Source of the DNA: Psychroflexus gondwanensis ACAM 44
GTDB taxonomy: Bacteria > Bacteroidota > Bacteroidia > Flavobacteriales > Flavobacteriaceae
Direction of reading: 5' to 3'
Length of the DNA stretch: 40,888 nt
NCBI RefSeq assembly: GCF_000355905.1
Contig: NZ_APLF01000019.1
Span: 1 to 40,888 of the forward strand
Shown here piece after piece: positions 24,027 to 32,491 of the stretch. The stretch's first letter is position 1; each line of letters opens with the position of its first letter. Position numbers and translations under genes: made by a program. A model generated the notes under the pieces. It was not told where the DNA came from and made no database searches. It saw nothing but the letters and a program-made list of their open reading frames with translations.

Positions 24027-25083
24027 ATTACTGCCTATATTTTTTTCTGTGTTCTTATTAAGCATTTTGAGCTGCGGAGAAAAAACCGAAGATGAAAAGC
24101 CTGAGCAGATATCTGTCGATGTTAAAATCGAGTATCCTACCACCAGTTTACCTCAGCTTTTAAGCTATAAGGGGAAAATTCAGTCTTCAAAATCGATAGA
24201 TATTCAATCTAGAGGATCAAGTTACGTGGATAAAATCCTTGTAGATGTAGGCGATGCTGTTCATGAAAACCAGTTGCTGGTTAAATTAAACAGCGATGAC
24301 CTCATGTCGAAACAAAATCAGCTTACTGCCAAACTCGACGAGGTAAGTGCCACTTTAGAAAACACCGAAAAGGATTATAAACGATACAAAAGTTTAAGAG
24401 AAAAAAATAGTGTTTCAGAAAAAGAGCTGGAGTCTATCTCCTTAAAATATAACTCTGTAAAAAGTCAAAAAGCAGGAGTAGAAAGTCAGTTGAAAGAAAT
24501 ACAATCAGAATTAAAATATTTCAATATCAAGGCCCCATTTGAGGGTGTAATTACTTCAAAAATGGCTCAAGAGGGAGATTTAGCAAACCCCCGATTTTCG
24601 ATTCTACAAATGGAAGTTGAGAATGCATTTGAATTTCACTTTTCAGTTTCAGAACGAGCTATTTCTTCATTAAGAAAAGGACAACTGGCCACCGTTGTAG
24701 TGTCGACAGATGGTCAAAAAATCGATGCCCAAATATCAGAATTGAGCTTATCGTCTTCAGAAACAGGAGGACAATATGTTGTGAAAGCAAAATTACTAAC
24801 CGAAAATGATGTCCAGCTTTTTTCTGGACAACAAGGAGAAATACAACTTATTACGGATTCTTTGGATCAAGGAATTTTTGTTCCCAAATCAGCACTTATC
24901 GATCGAGGCGGTTTACAGGGTCTATACGTAGTTAGCCCAGAAAATAAAGCGATGCTGAGATGGGTGGAGACTGGGGTAAACTACGATGAATATATAGAGA
25001 TTCTTTCTGGTCTAAGCAGCGATGAGTCCGTTGTAACTTCTGCAGACTCCAAACTTTATAACGGTATAACCGTGAAATACTAG
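24016..25083 (+). CDS. RND periplasmic adaptor (HlyD/MFP family) lipoprotein
   Basis: This 355-aa adaptor has a lipobox (LLSILSCGEK, Cys20), a barrel-sandwich/lipoyl half (RGSSYVDKILVDVGDAVHENQ), a coiled-coil hairpin (about 95-155) and the second lipoyl half FNIKAPFEGVITSKMAQEGD. It links pump and channel. The RND gene starts 5 bp after its stop. Confidence 0.93.
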   Translation: MKNKLLPIFFSVFLLSILSCGEKTEDEKPEQISVDVKIEYPTTSLPQLLSYKGKIQSSKSIDIQSRGSSYVDKILVDVGDAVHENQLLVKLNSDDLMSKQNQLTAKLDEVSATLENTEKDYKRYKSLREKNSVSEKELESISLKYNSVKSQKAGVESQLKEIQSELKYFNIKAPFEGVITSKMAQEGDLANPRFSILQMEVENAFEFHFSVSERAISSLRKGQLATVVVSTDGQKIDAQISELSLSSSETGGQYVVKAKLLTENDVQLFSGQQGEIQLITDSLDQGIFVPKSALIDRGGLQGLYVVSPENKAMLRWVETGVNYDEYIEILSGLSSDESVVTSADSKLYNGITVKY

Positions 25084-25088
25084 ATCTT

Positions 25089-28000
25089 ATGAAAAATGGT
25101 ATTGCTGGTAAACTAGCCAACGCATTTATGACTTCCAAAATTACAGTCTTACTTATGGTTGTATTTATGGCCGTGGGAATTTATGCTGCTTTATTGATTC
25201 CACGAGAAGAAGAACCACAAATAAACGTGCCTATGGCCGATATATTTGTTGGCTATCCTGGTGCGAGTCCTAAAGAAATTGAATCTAAAGTTATTATTCC
25301 TTTGGAGCGTGTTATCTCTAATATTGATGGTATTGAATATGTTTACACCACCTCTATGCAGGGACAAGGAATGCTCATAGCGCAATTCTATGTGGGTGAA
25401 GATATAGAAAGGTCTTACGTAAAACTTCATGATGAAATTATGCGCCATATGGATGAAATTCCTGAGGGCGTTACTCAGCCACTTATCAAAACAAGATCTA
25501 TAGACGATGTGCCAGTCGTTGGCCTTACGCTTTTTAGCGAAAAGTACGATGACTTCCGCCTCAAACAAATCGCCAATGAACTGATTTTGGAGATTGAAAA
25601 GGTAGAGAATGTCGCTTCTAGTGAAGTCATTGGAGGCAGAAGTAGAGAGTTGAAAATTAATTTTGATCATCAAAAAGCAGCTTCCTATAATTTAGATATT
25701 TTGAGTGTTACCAAGATGATACAGGCTAACCACTCCAAGTCCAAAAGTGGAACTATACAGACCAAAGACGAAAACATCCTCATCACCACTGGAAAATTCA
25801 TCGAAACTGAAAGAGACCTAAAGCAAATAGTTGTTGGCACTTCTGGAAACAGACCCGTATATCTGCATCAAATAGCAAATGTGGAAGAAGGTGCAGAAAA
25901 ACCTAAGAACTATGTGGAGTTTGGCTTCGGTGCTGCAAGTGCAGAACAGGCAAAAATGCCTTCCTCCTATTCTGCCGTTACCCTATCTATTGCAAAAAGA
26001 AAGGGCGCTGATGCCATGCAAGTTGCCGACCAGATTTTGGCTCAACAAGAACGCTGGGAACAATATATAATCCCAGAAGGTGTGGAACTCGAGGTGACTC
26101 GTAATTATGGAGAAACAGCATCACAGAAGGTATCCGACTTACTTTTCAATTTACTAAGTGCAATCATTGCTGTAACCTTAGTTGTTATGTTATCTATGGG
26201 ATGGCGCGGCGGACTTGTTGTGTTTATTTCTGTTCCTGTTACGTTCGCTTTAACAATGCTTAGTTACTATTTATTTGGTTACACGCTAAATAGAATCACG
26301 CTTTTTGCACTCATTTTTATTACCGGGATTGTAGTCGATGATTCTATCATCATTACAGAAAATATACACCGGCATTTCAAAATGAAGAAACGATCCTTAA
26401 GGAACGCCGCCATTTATGCTATAAATGAAGTAGGTAATCCTACTATTTTAGCTGCCTTTATTGTTATTGCTTCTGTACTTCCCATGGCTTTTGTAAGTGG
26501 CCTTATGGGTCCTTACATGAGTCCAATGCCCATTGGTGCATCTATTACTATGATTCTTTCTCTATTTATAGCGCTTACCATTGTGCCTTACTTGGCCTTT
26601 TATTTTTTGAAAGGTGAAGGCAAACAAGACGATGGCGAAGAGGATGATGAAAAAGCTATTAAGAAAGCCGACAAACTCGGTGATGAAAAATTAAAATCGA
26701 CCCGAATTTATAAAATTTATGAAAAAGTACAGAGACCACTTCTAGAGAGTTCTAAGAAACGTTGGCTTTTCATTGGAAGTACATTTGTATTGCTTATCGC
26801 TTCTGTACTTTTATTCTTAAATGAATCTGTTTTGGTAAAAATGCTTCCCTTCGATAACAAAAATGAATTTCAAATTGTTATTGATATGCCAGAAGGTACT
26901 ACACTGGAGCGCACGCAAGCCGTCACATTAGAAATTGCAGAGTACGTAAAAGACCGAGAGGAAGTGGTTAATTATCAAACCTACGTTGGTGCTGCTTCTC
27001 CCATCACCTTTAATGGGCTTGTAAGACATTACGATCTTAGAGATGGTGATCATCTAGCAGACATTCAGGTAAATATTACCAATAAGAGCGAACGAAGTGA
27101 ACAAAGCCACGATATCGCAAAATCGTTTAGGAAAGAGGTAAAAGCCATTGGTGATCGCTATGGCGCAGCTATCAAAATTGTGGAAGTCCCCCCGGGGCCA
27201 CCAGTGCTATCAACAATTGTTGCAGAAATTTACGGACCAGATTACGAAGAGCAAATCAAAATTGCACAAAAGGTAAAGGATATTTTACACGAGACCCAAG
27301 ATGTGGTCGACATCGACTGGCGTGTAGAAGCCGACCAAAAGGAGATTGAATTTAAAGTTGACACCGAGCGAGCCAACCTAGAAGGCATAAGCACTCAGCA
27401 AATTGTTGAAACCATGCGGTTGAGTCTCGGGAATACTTCCATTGGTAAGGCTTACAGAGAAAATGAACCTGAACAAGTTAGCATAACCTACTATACACCA
27501 AACTCAGAAAAGTCCAGTACCAAGGATCTTTTAAAATTAAAAGTAAAGTCTCAGCAAGGACATACCGTAAACATCGGCGACCTAGTAAATCTGGTAGAAC
27601 AACCTATTGAAAAAAGCATCTACAGAAAAAATAAGCGCCGTGTAGTATATGTCACAGCAGAAATGGCTGGAGAACTAGAAAGTCCCGTTTACGCCATATT
27701 GGGTATGGAAAAGTATCTTAAAGACATACACTTACCAGAAGGCTACTCTATAGAAGAATTGTACACAGATATTCCTGTTGATACAGAAGATTACTCTGTA
27801 AAATGGGATGGTGAATGGCAAATTACATTGGAAGTATTCCAAGATCTTGGTATTGCTTTCTTAGTGGTTATTTTTATCATTTACATGCTAATCGTTGGCT
27901 GGTTTCAAAGCTTCCGTTCCCCAATTGTGATGATGATTGCTATTCCGCTTTCATTAATAGGAATTATTTTAGCACATTGGCTGTTCGATGCATTTTTTAC

Positions 28001-28319
28001 AGCAACTTCTTTTATTGGAATGATTGCTCTAGCAGGAATTATGGTTAGAAATTCCGTTTTGCTTATCGATTTCATAGAAATCCGCCTCAACGAAGGTATT
28101 GCCTTTAAGCAAGCCATCATTGAAGCAGGTGCCGTAAGAACCACACCCATTTTACTCACAGCAGGAACCGTGGTCATAGGAGCAGTCGCCATACTTTTCG
28201 ATCCTATTTTTCAAGGTCTTGCCCTGTCTTTGATGGGTGGAACAATTGTTTCAACATTCCTAACCCTTATTTTGGTTCCTCTTGTCTTTTATATAGTGAT
28301 GAAAAATAAGTATAAATAA
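25089..28319 (+). CDS. RND efflux pump inner-membrane subunit
   Basis: This 1076-aa protein has the AcrB/Czc-type architecture: helix 1 at about 15-35, a large periplasmic loop, the helix block about 345-520, a second periplasmic loop, and the helix block about 900-1070. The helix-4 proton relay has the Asp pair D417-D418 (IVVDDSIIITEN), as in AcrB-type multidrug pumps, instead of the pattern of CzcA-type metal pumps. The substrate is not evident. An insert rich in Asp, Glu and Lys (about 515-540, QDDGEEDDEKAIKKADK) lies in the cytoplasmic loop. Confidence 0.93.
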   Translation: MKNGIAGKLANAFMTSKITVLLMVVFMAVGIYAALLIPREEEPQINVPMADIFVGYPGASPKEIESKVIIPLERVISNIDGIEYVYTTSMQGQGMLIAQFYVGEDIERSYVKLHDEIMRHMDEIPEGVTQPLIKTRSIDDVPVVGLTLFSEKYDDFRLKQIANELILEIEKVENVASSEVIGGRSRELKINFDHQKAASYNLDILSVTKMIQANHSKSKSGTIQTKDENILITTGKFIETERDLKQIVVGTSGNRPVYLHQIANVEEGAEKPKNYVEFGFGAASAEQAKMPSSYSAVTLSIAKRKGADAMQVADQILAQQERWEQYIIPEGVELEVTRNYGETASQKVSDLLFNLLSAIIAVTLVVMLSMGWRGGLVVFISVPVTFALTMLSYYLFGYTLNRITLFALIFITGIVVDDSIIITENIHRHFKMKKRSLRNAAIYAINEVGNPTILAAFIVIASVLPMAFVSGLMGPYMSPMPIGASITMILSLFIALTIVPYLAFYFLKGEGKQDDGEEDDEKAIKKADKLGDEKLKSTRIYKIYEKVQRPLLESSKKRWLFIGSTFVLLIASVLLFLNESVLVKMLPFDNKNEFQIVIDMPEGTTLERTQAVTLEIAEYVKDREEVVNYQTYVGAASPITFNGLVRHYDLRDGDHLADIQVNITNKSERSEQSHDIAKSFRKEVKAIGDRYGAAIKIVEVPPGPPVLSTIVAEIYGPDYEEQIKIAQKVKDILHETQDVVDIDWRVEADQKEIEFKVDTERANLEGISTQQIVETMRLSLGNTSIGKAYRENEPEQVSITYYTPNSEKSSTKDLLKLKVKSQQGHTVNIGDLVNLVEQPIEKSIYRKNKRRVVYVTAEMAGELESPVYAILGMEKYLKDIHLPEGYSIEELYTDIPVDTEDYSVKWDGEWQITLEVFQDLGIAFLVVIFIIYMLIVGWFQSFRSPIVMMIAIPLSLIGIILAHWLFDAFFTATSFIGMIALAGIMVRNSVLLIDFIEIRLNEGIAFKQAIIEAGAVRTTPILLTAGTVVIGAVAILFDPIFQGLALSLMGGTIVSTFLTLILVPLVFYIVMKNKYK

Positions 28320-28323
28320 TAGA

Positions 28324-28468
28324 GCGTTTCAACGTGCTGTCCGTTTCTAGTCCGCAAGCTAAAAGCTGGATATTCTAGGGCTGTAAAGGAGCTTCTAAGG
28401 TCGCTCTCCACAGCCAAGACTCTCTGGCTTTTGGCTATTACGGGCTATCCACTTCCATCACGAACGCA
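28324..28468 (+). repeat. 145-bp structured repeat, copy 2
   Basis: It is the same length as copy 1 and lies in direct orientation, 5 bp after the RND stop. One substitution relative to copy 1 (C to T in the left stem arm) changes C-G to U.G and keeps the helix. Together the copies bracket the efflux operon. The rest of the gap to 28756 holds the relic at 28580-28748. Confidence 0.85.
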
Positions 28469-28579
28469 GAGAACTTTGAGATAGAACTAATAGTTTGGGT
28501 TTATTAAACACCATTTATATATCGGTTGTTAATGAGAAAAATTAAAAAAACAAATAGCCTACTAGTCACTAAAGTGAAG

Positions 28580-28748
28580 AAGAAAGGATGACACTTCTAA
28601 ATCTAAGAAACCATCACCAAAACCAACTCATCCCAATAGGATCATCGACGAAAGATCGATACAGACATTCCCAAAGGATCGGGGCATTAAGGTGAGGTTA
28701 CCGAAAATTCGGCATAAGCTATACCGACAACAACAATCATAAATTATT
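28580..28748 (+). repeat. Transposase-like C-terminal relic, copy 1
   Basis: A plus-strand frame reads KKPSPKPTHPNRIIDERSIQ and then DRGIKVRLPKIRHKLYRQ before a stop. A related stretch at about 36676-36852 reads KPSPKINTPPRIIVKQSIHS and DRSILVGLPRIWHKLYWQ, so the protein sequence is shared. Both end at the boundary of a neighbouring gene unit. I take it as the basic tail of an insertion-sequence transposase, family not recognised. Confidence 0.55.
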
Positions 28749-28756
28749 GTAGCAAG

Positions 28757-29918
28757 TTATTTTATCAACTTGTTTAATAAACTATCTATCTCTTTTTCGT
28801 TCTTTTCGCTATATCCAACCTTTGAATACACAATTTTTCCTTTAGTATCTATGATGTAGAAAGTAGGATAGGCTCTAACTTTATATTCTTTAGTGACTTT
28901 ATGATCCACGAAAATTGTTGGATAACTCATTTTATTTATCTCGATAAAGTCATTCAGCTTTTCTTTATTCTTTTCTTTATTGTCAAATGGATTTAACCCA
29001 AGAATTATTAAATCTTTTGCAGAATATTTAGTCCTCAATTCATTTAGCGATGCTATTGCTTTTATGCAAGGAAAACAGTCCTTGTACCAAAAGTCTAAAA
29101 TGACATATTTTCCGTTATAATCTTGTAATGTAATTGAGTCGTTTTCTTTAAATATTAATCCTTTAAATTTTGGCGCCTTCAAACCAATAGCCAATGGTTG
29201 CATTTCTTTAGGATTAGGTTCTTTATAATCTTCAATTTCATAGTCCTTAGCTAAGCTATCAAACTCCAATTTTAATACTTTATCATTCACTTTATTAAAT
29301 TTCTCATTTGAAAAATGCCATTCATTATATTGCCATTCGTTTTGAAATTTTACCGAATAAGTGATATCTTTCAAATAGTTATCATGATTAAAATAAAATA
29401 TCTTTTTCTGTTTTTCAATTGGTAATTCGTCTTCAAATGCAACTTCTATTGTATTGAGATTCTTTTTACCTATTATGGTGTCATTTAACTTTGCGACAAT
29501 AGTTGAATCTTTTAGATATTTCGAAAGCCTGTTAGGTTTAAGAAAATAAGAGTTTAAAACTCCGCTTACCGTATTACCTCTAATTGCCCAATCTTGTCCT
29601 TTTTTCGGAAAGAATTTTGTTATTTTTTTGCTGTTATGATTAATGATATAGATGTTCTCTAAATCATAATATCTGTCGATACTATCATTTTTAATCCAAA
29701 AACTACCACCGAATATAGTATCGGACTTATGTTTGAATAGTAATTCAATGTATCCTCATCAGAACTGAAATATTCATTTTGTAATGAACATCATATTGCC
29801 AAGATTCAGAGTTTGATATTCGATTTTCAAATTCAGATATAATCGAATTCGCTGTGTTTTCTTTCTGACAACTAACTATAGTAAGACATATAGCTAAAAT
29901 GTAAAATATAGTTTTCAT
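28757..29918 (-). pseudogene. TlpA-like thioredoxin-domain lipoprotein, frameshifted
   Basis: The C-terminal 205 codons (28757-29374) form an intact redoxin domain: LAIGLKAPKFKGLIF, YVILDFWYKDCFPCIKAIAS with active-site CFPC, and VRAYPTFYIIDTKGKIVYSK. The same frame continues upstream without an ATG through GNTVSGVLNSYFLKPNRLSK. The true start is at 29918 (MKTIFYILAICLTIVSCQKE, a lipoprotein signal), but two shifts near 29790 and 29745 separate it from the rest. An intact protein would be a periplasmic TlpA/ResA-like thiol reductase. It may be a pseudogene or carry two sequencing errors. Confidence 0.75.
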
Positions 29919-29969
29919 AAATTATTGGATGGAAGTTTTTGTCAAATTATGCACAGAACCAATGTAAAT

Positions 29970-30774
29970 CCTATTCAAATATTCGGTATAGGATATATAT
30001 CTATTTAGGAAGTTGTTTTATTTTTATCTAAACTAACACTTTCACACATGTTATCCAAGGGACATTTTATTAACCACTAAAAATGCTGCATTCAAGATTT
30101 TAAAGTAACGGATGTTTGCCAAGACTACTTGTTTACCTTTTTCCTTACAAGGCAAACGCAGGTTCTCGTTATCTTCACAACCATAATTATTTTCAGGGCC
30201 ACTATTTATTTTAGTAAATAAATAGTGGAATAAAAGAGCTCCCTATTTGGAAAGAGATTTAAAACAAGTTCAAAGGAGATAAAAACCTTGGAAGACAAAC
30301 TATTAATAGTAGCCAAAAAAAAGATCAAGACGTTTTACACGCCTAAAAATGACACTAGAGATTGGGAATAAAAAAGCTATAATGTTGGTTGTCTTGTCAG
30401 TTGGCTTTATCCGTTTTACAAGTGGAAGTGAGTTCAATAGTTATGCAGGTCTAACACCAGTCATTAGGCAAAGTGGTAGCAGTTTAAAAGGACGAAGCCG
30501 CATCAGTCAAATAGGAAATCAAAAATTGGGTGATTTATTATTTATGTGCAGTTTTAATGCCTGTAAATATACCAAGGCTTGCAGAAATCTTTATGAAAGA
30601 ATAGTAGCCAAAGGAAAGAGTAAAAAACTAGCATTAATTGCGGTCTGCAATAAGCTTTTGAAACAAGCCTTTGCAATTGCTAAATCAGGTTTGATCTACG
30701 ATGCTAGCTATCGAAGTACTTTAGTGAGAAATTAATGACTTTTTACTTGTTTTTTAACACAGTACTTTGTTGTG
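29970..30774 (+). mobile_element. IS110-family remnant 1
   Basis: The left part (29970 to about 30330) is a repeat whose start (CCTATTCAAAT..TTCGGTATAGG) recurs at 36477, 38873 and 40549. A partial IS110 transposase follows (30349-30735), and the right end ...GTACTTTGTT abuts the GNAT unit at 30774. The left noncoding-looking part includes a hairpin GTTTGCC/GGCAAAC around 30114-30165 and a perfect 13-bp stem at 30199-30228. The N-terminal half of the transposase is missing. Confidence 0.75.
30349..30735 (+). pseudogene. IS110-family transposase, C-terminal fragment
   Basis: The 128 codons match the Transposase_20 (IS116/IS110/IS902) domain: KKAIMLVVLSVGFIRFTSGS, then FNSYAGLTPVIRQSGSSLKG with the presumed catalytic Ser, and LLFMCSFNACKYTKACRNLY. 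The N-terminal DEDD domain is absent; just upstream a different frame reads LEDKLLIVAKKKIKTF, so the gene is shifted and truncated. Confidence 0.85.
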
Positions 30775-30789
30775 CGTTCGTTTTTTCTG

Positions 30790-31236
30790 TTATAAAACTT
30801 TTGCAAAACAAAGACTGTCAGGAATATCCATTAGTTTGCCATATTTTTCAATTGGAAAGTATCCATTTCTTTGATATAGTTTACTTGCTTCAGGCTGTTT
30901 TGAACCTGTAAAGAGTATACATTTAATACTTTCTAATTCTCTAGACCAGTCTTCTAATTCAAAGAGAATTTTTTCTCCGATTCTTTGCCCTCTAACTTCG
31001 GGAGAAACATACATCCGTTTAATTTCCATTAAATTGAAATCATAAATTGAAATAGCTCCACAACCAATAGATTTCCCTTCTTTTATAGCCAAAACGACAT
31101 ATTTCAAATCGGTAATAGAATTAAATTGAGATAGAGAATGAGTATTCCCATCTCTTTTTGCAAGATCTGAATTCAATAATTGCACAAGCTTTTTAAATTC
31201 TAGATTTTCTGAATTGGTTCTGATTATTTCAATCAT
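30790..31236 (-). CDS. GNAT family N-acetyltransferase
   Basis: This 148-aa acetyl-CoA-dependent acetyltransferase has motif A at about residues 76-92 (MYVSPEVRGQRIGEKIL, the acetyl-CoA loop VRGQRIG) and motif B with ASKLYQRNGYFPIEKYG. The substrate is unknown. It is a single-gene unit whose stop is 15 bp from the end of an IS110 remnant (...CTTTGTT). The word at its left end (TTGTGCGTTCG) has no inverted partner upstream, unlike six other units, so its 5' boundary may have been replaced. Confidence 0.9.
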   Translation of the reverse strand: MIEIIRTNSENLEFKKLVQLLNSDLAKRDGNTHSLSQFNSITDLKYVVLAIKEGKSIGCGAISIYDFNLMEIKRMYVSPEVRGQRIGEKILFELEDWSRELESIKCILFTGSKQPEASKLYQRNGYFPIEKYGKLMDIPDSLCFAKVL

Positions 31237-31390
31237 ATTTTTAAAATTCTGACTAACGTTAAATTTAGTTGATTTTTATGTCGTAACCCTTTATTTATTA
31301 GCCTTTTTAATATTTTTATATTAGATTTCTTTTTAAAAAAGTTTAAAAAATTGACGTTGACTAGAGAAATTAATCTGGATTTTCCGTCTT

Positions 31391-31729
31391 GTGGGGAATA
31401 AAAAACTGCGAAATCTGCTGTTTTTATGTTCTTTCAATGCCTGTAAGCACAACAAAGCGTGTCGGGAACTTTATGAGCGCATAGTAAACAAAGGAAAAAG
31501 CAAAAAACTAGCCTTAATTGCCGTAGCCAACAAGTTACTCAAGCAATGTTTTGCTATCGCAAAATCAGGTAGACCTTATGATGAAAGTTATGTTTCTGTG
31601 TTGCCTAAATAAATAGCGAAAAATCAATTAAAAAAGCTCAAGGAATCAGTTATATGAATCCATGAGCCTAGACTACTAGTGTTTTAAATTAAAGTAGAAA
31701 AGAGTTGTTTTTTACCTCAGTTCTTTGTT
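31391..31729 (+). pseudogene. IS110-family remnant 2 (transposase C-terminal tail and right end)
   Basis: The 73-codon frame 31391-31612 reads GNKKLRNLLFLCSFNACKHN, then LYERIVNKGKSKKLALIAVA, matching the end of the transposase fragment at 30349. The right end 31559-31729 is repeated at 40703-40874 and stops with CTTTGTT exactly at the boundary of the next unit. No 5' part is recognisable; 31237-31390 is AT-rich with no feature I can name. Confidence 0.8.
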
Positions 31730-31742
31730 GTGAGCCGTTTTT

Positions 31743-32306
31743 CTATATTTCCATTATTAATTTATCAAATATTTCGAAATGGTGTTTTTCAGTTCTCATT
31801 TCGATTTTTAGTTTGTCATCCCGATGCTCAATTTTATAAATTTCTCCAGATAAAAATAGGCTTTTTAATATACTGGTCAATTTAAAAATTAGTGATGATT
31901 TAGCATTTTTGATTTCCAATACATATTTGTCAGATAAGTCCAAATCAGATAAAGATTTATTTACAATTTTTCTGAAAAAATCTGTTGATGATTTTCTCCT
32001 GATTTCAAATTCTGAATTATGAGTTCCCTTTCTTTCAGTTTCCCATTCGGCAAGAACTAATAAATTCTGACATTTAGATGAAAGCAATAAATTCCCTGAA
32101 GTGAATGTTGACTTCTTATACATCAAAGTCCAATTTTTTGGTGAATTAATCTTTCCGAAAATCAGATAAGACCAAGCGTTATAATTGCCTTTCACTTTAC
32201 CATTTTTGTTCGCAATATAATTTTCAAAATCCGAGCAAAAGTTTTTATTTATTAAATAAAATGGCGATGAGAGTTCATTAGAAGCTGCATTTGGTTTTAT
32301 TTTCAT
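31743..32306 (-). CDS. Unknown 187-aa protein in a boundary-marked unit
   Basis: I recognise no family. The protein has no signal peptide or membrane segment, is Lys/Ser/Asn-rich and looks cytoplasmic. Segments such as LLVLAEWETERKGTHNSEFE and IYKIEHRDDKLKIEMRTEKH suggest a beta-sheet-containing fold. Flanking words TTGTGAGCC (31728-31736) and GGCTCACAA (32334-32342) are perfect 9-bp inverted copies that bracket the gene closely. Confidence 0.7.
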   Translation of the reverse strand: MKIKPNAASNELSSPFYLINKNFCSDFENYIANKNGKVKGNYNAWSYLIFGKINSPKNWTLMYKKSTFTSGNLLLSSKCQNLLVLAEWETERKGTHNSEFEIRRKSSTDFFRKIVNKSLSDLDLSDKYVLEIKNAKSSLIFKLTSILKSLFLSGEIYKIEHRDDKLKIEMRTEKHHFEIFDKLIMEI

Positions 32307-32333
32307 ATGAATTTCTCGGTTTTTTGGTCAAAT

Positions 32334-32470
32334 GGCTCACAACGTTTATGTATAAGATTAGTTGCGTGGGTTGGTACGAACCTTTGCAAATATAAAACTA
32401 ACTTAAAACAATGCATAAATTTTCCAAATAGGCGTAAACAAGCAATTAATTTTATACGGTGTTGGTAGCC
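32334..32470. other. Intact attC-like folded site 1
   Basis: This gene-free site lies between two minus-strand units. Outer words belong to each neighbour (GGCTCACAAC on the left, GTTGGTAGCC on the right). Inside, GTATAAGATTAGTTGC (32350-32365) pairs with GCAATTAATTTTATAC (32442-32457) at 14 of 16 positions plus two G.T pairs, leaving a 76-nt terminal loop and unpaired bases (CGTTTAT against CGGT) near the outer words. This resembles the R''-L''-loop-L'-R' layout of integron attC sites, though the words do not fit the GTTRRRY consensus. Confidence 0.5.
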
Positions 32471-32491
32471 GTTTTTTATTCAGTTCCAATG

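Noticed and set aside
25191-25673. Minus-strand 160-codon frame inside the RND gene
   Set aside because: It lies wholly within a well-supported RND coding sequence and shows no domain; a shadow frame.
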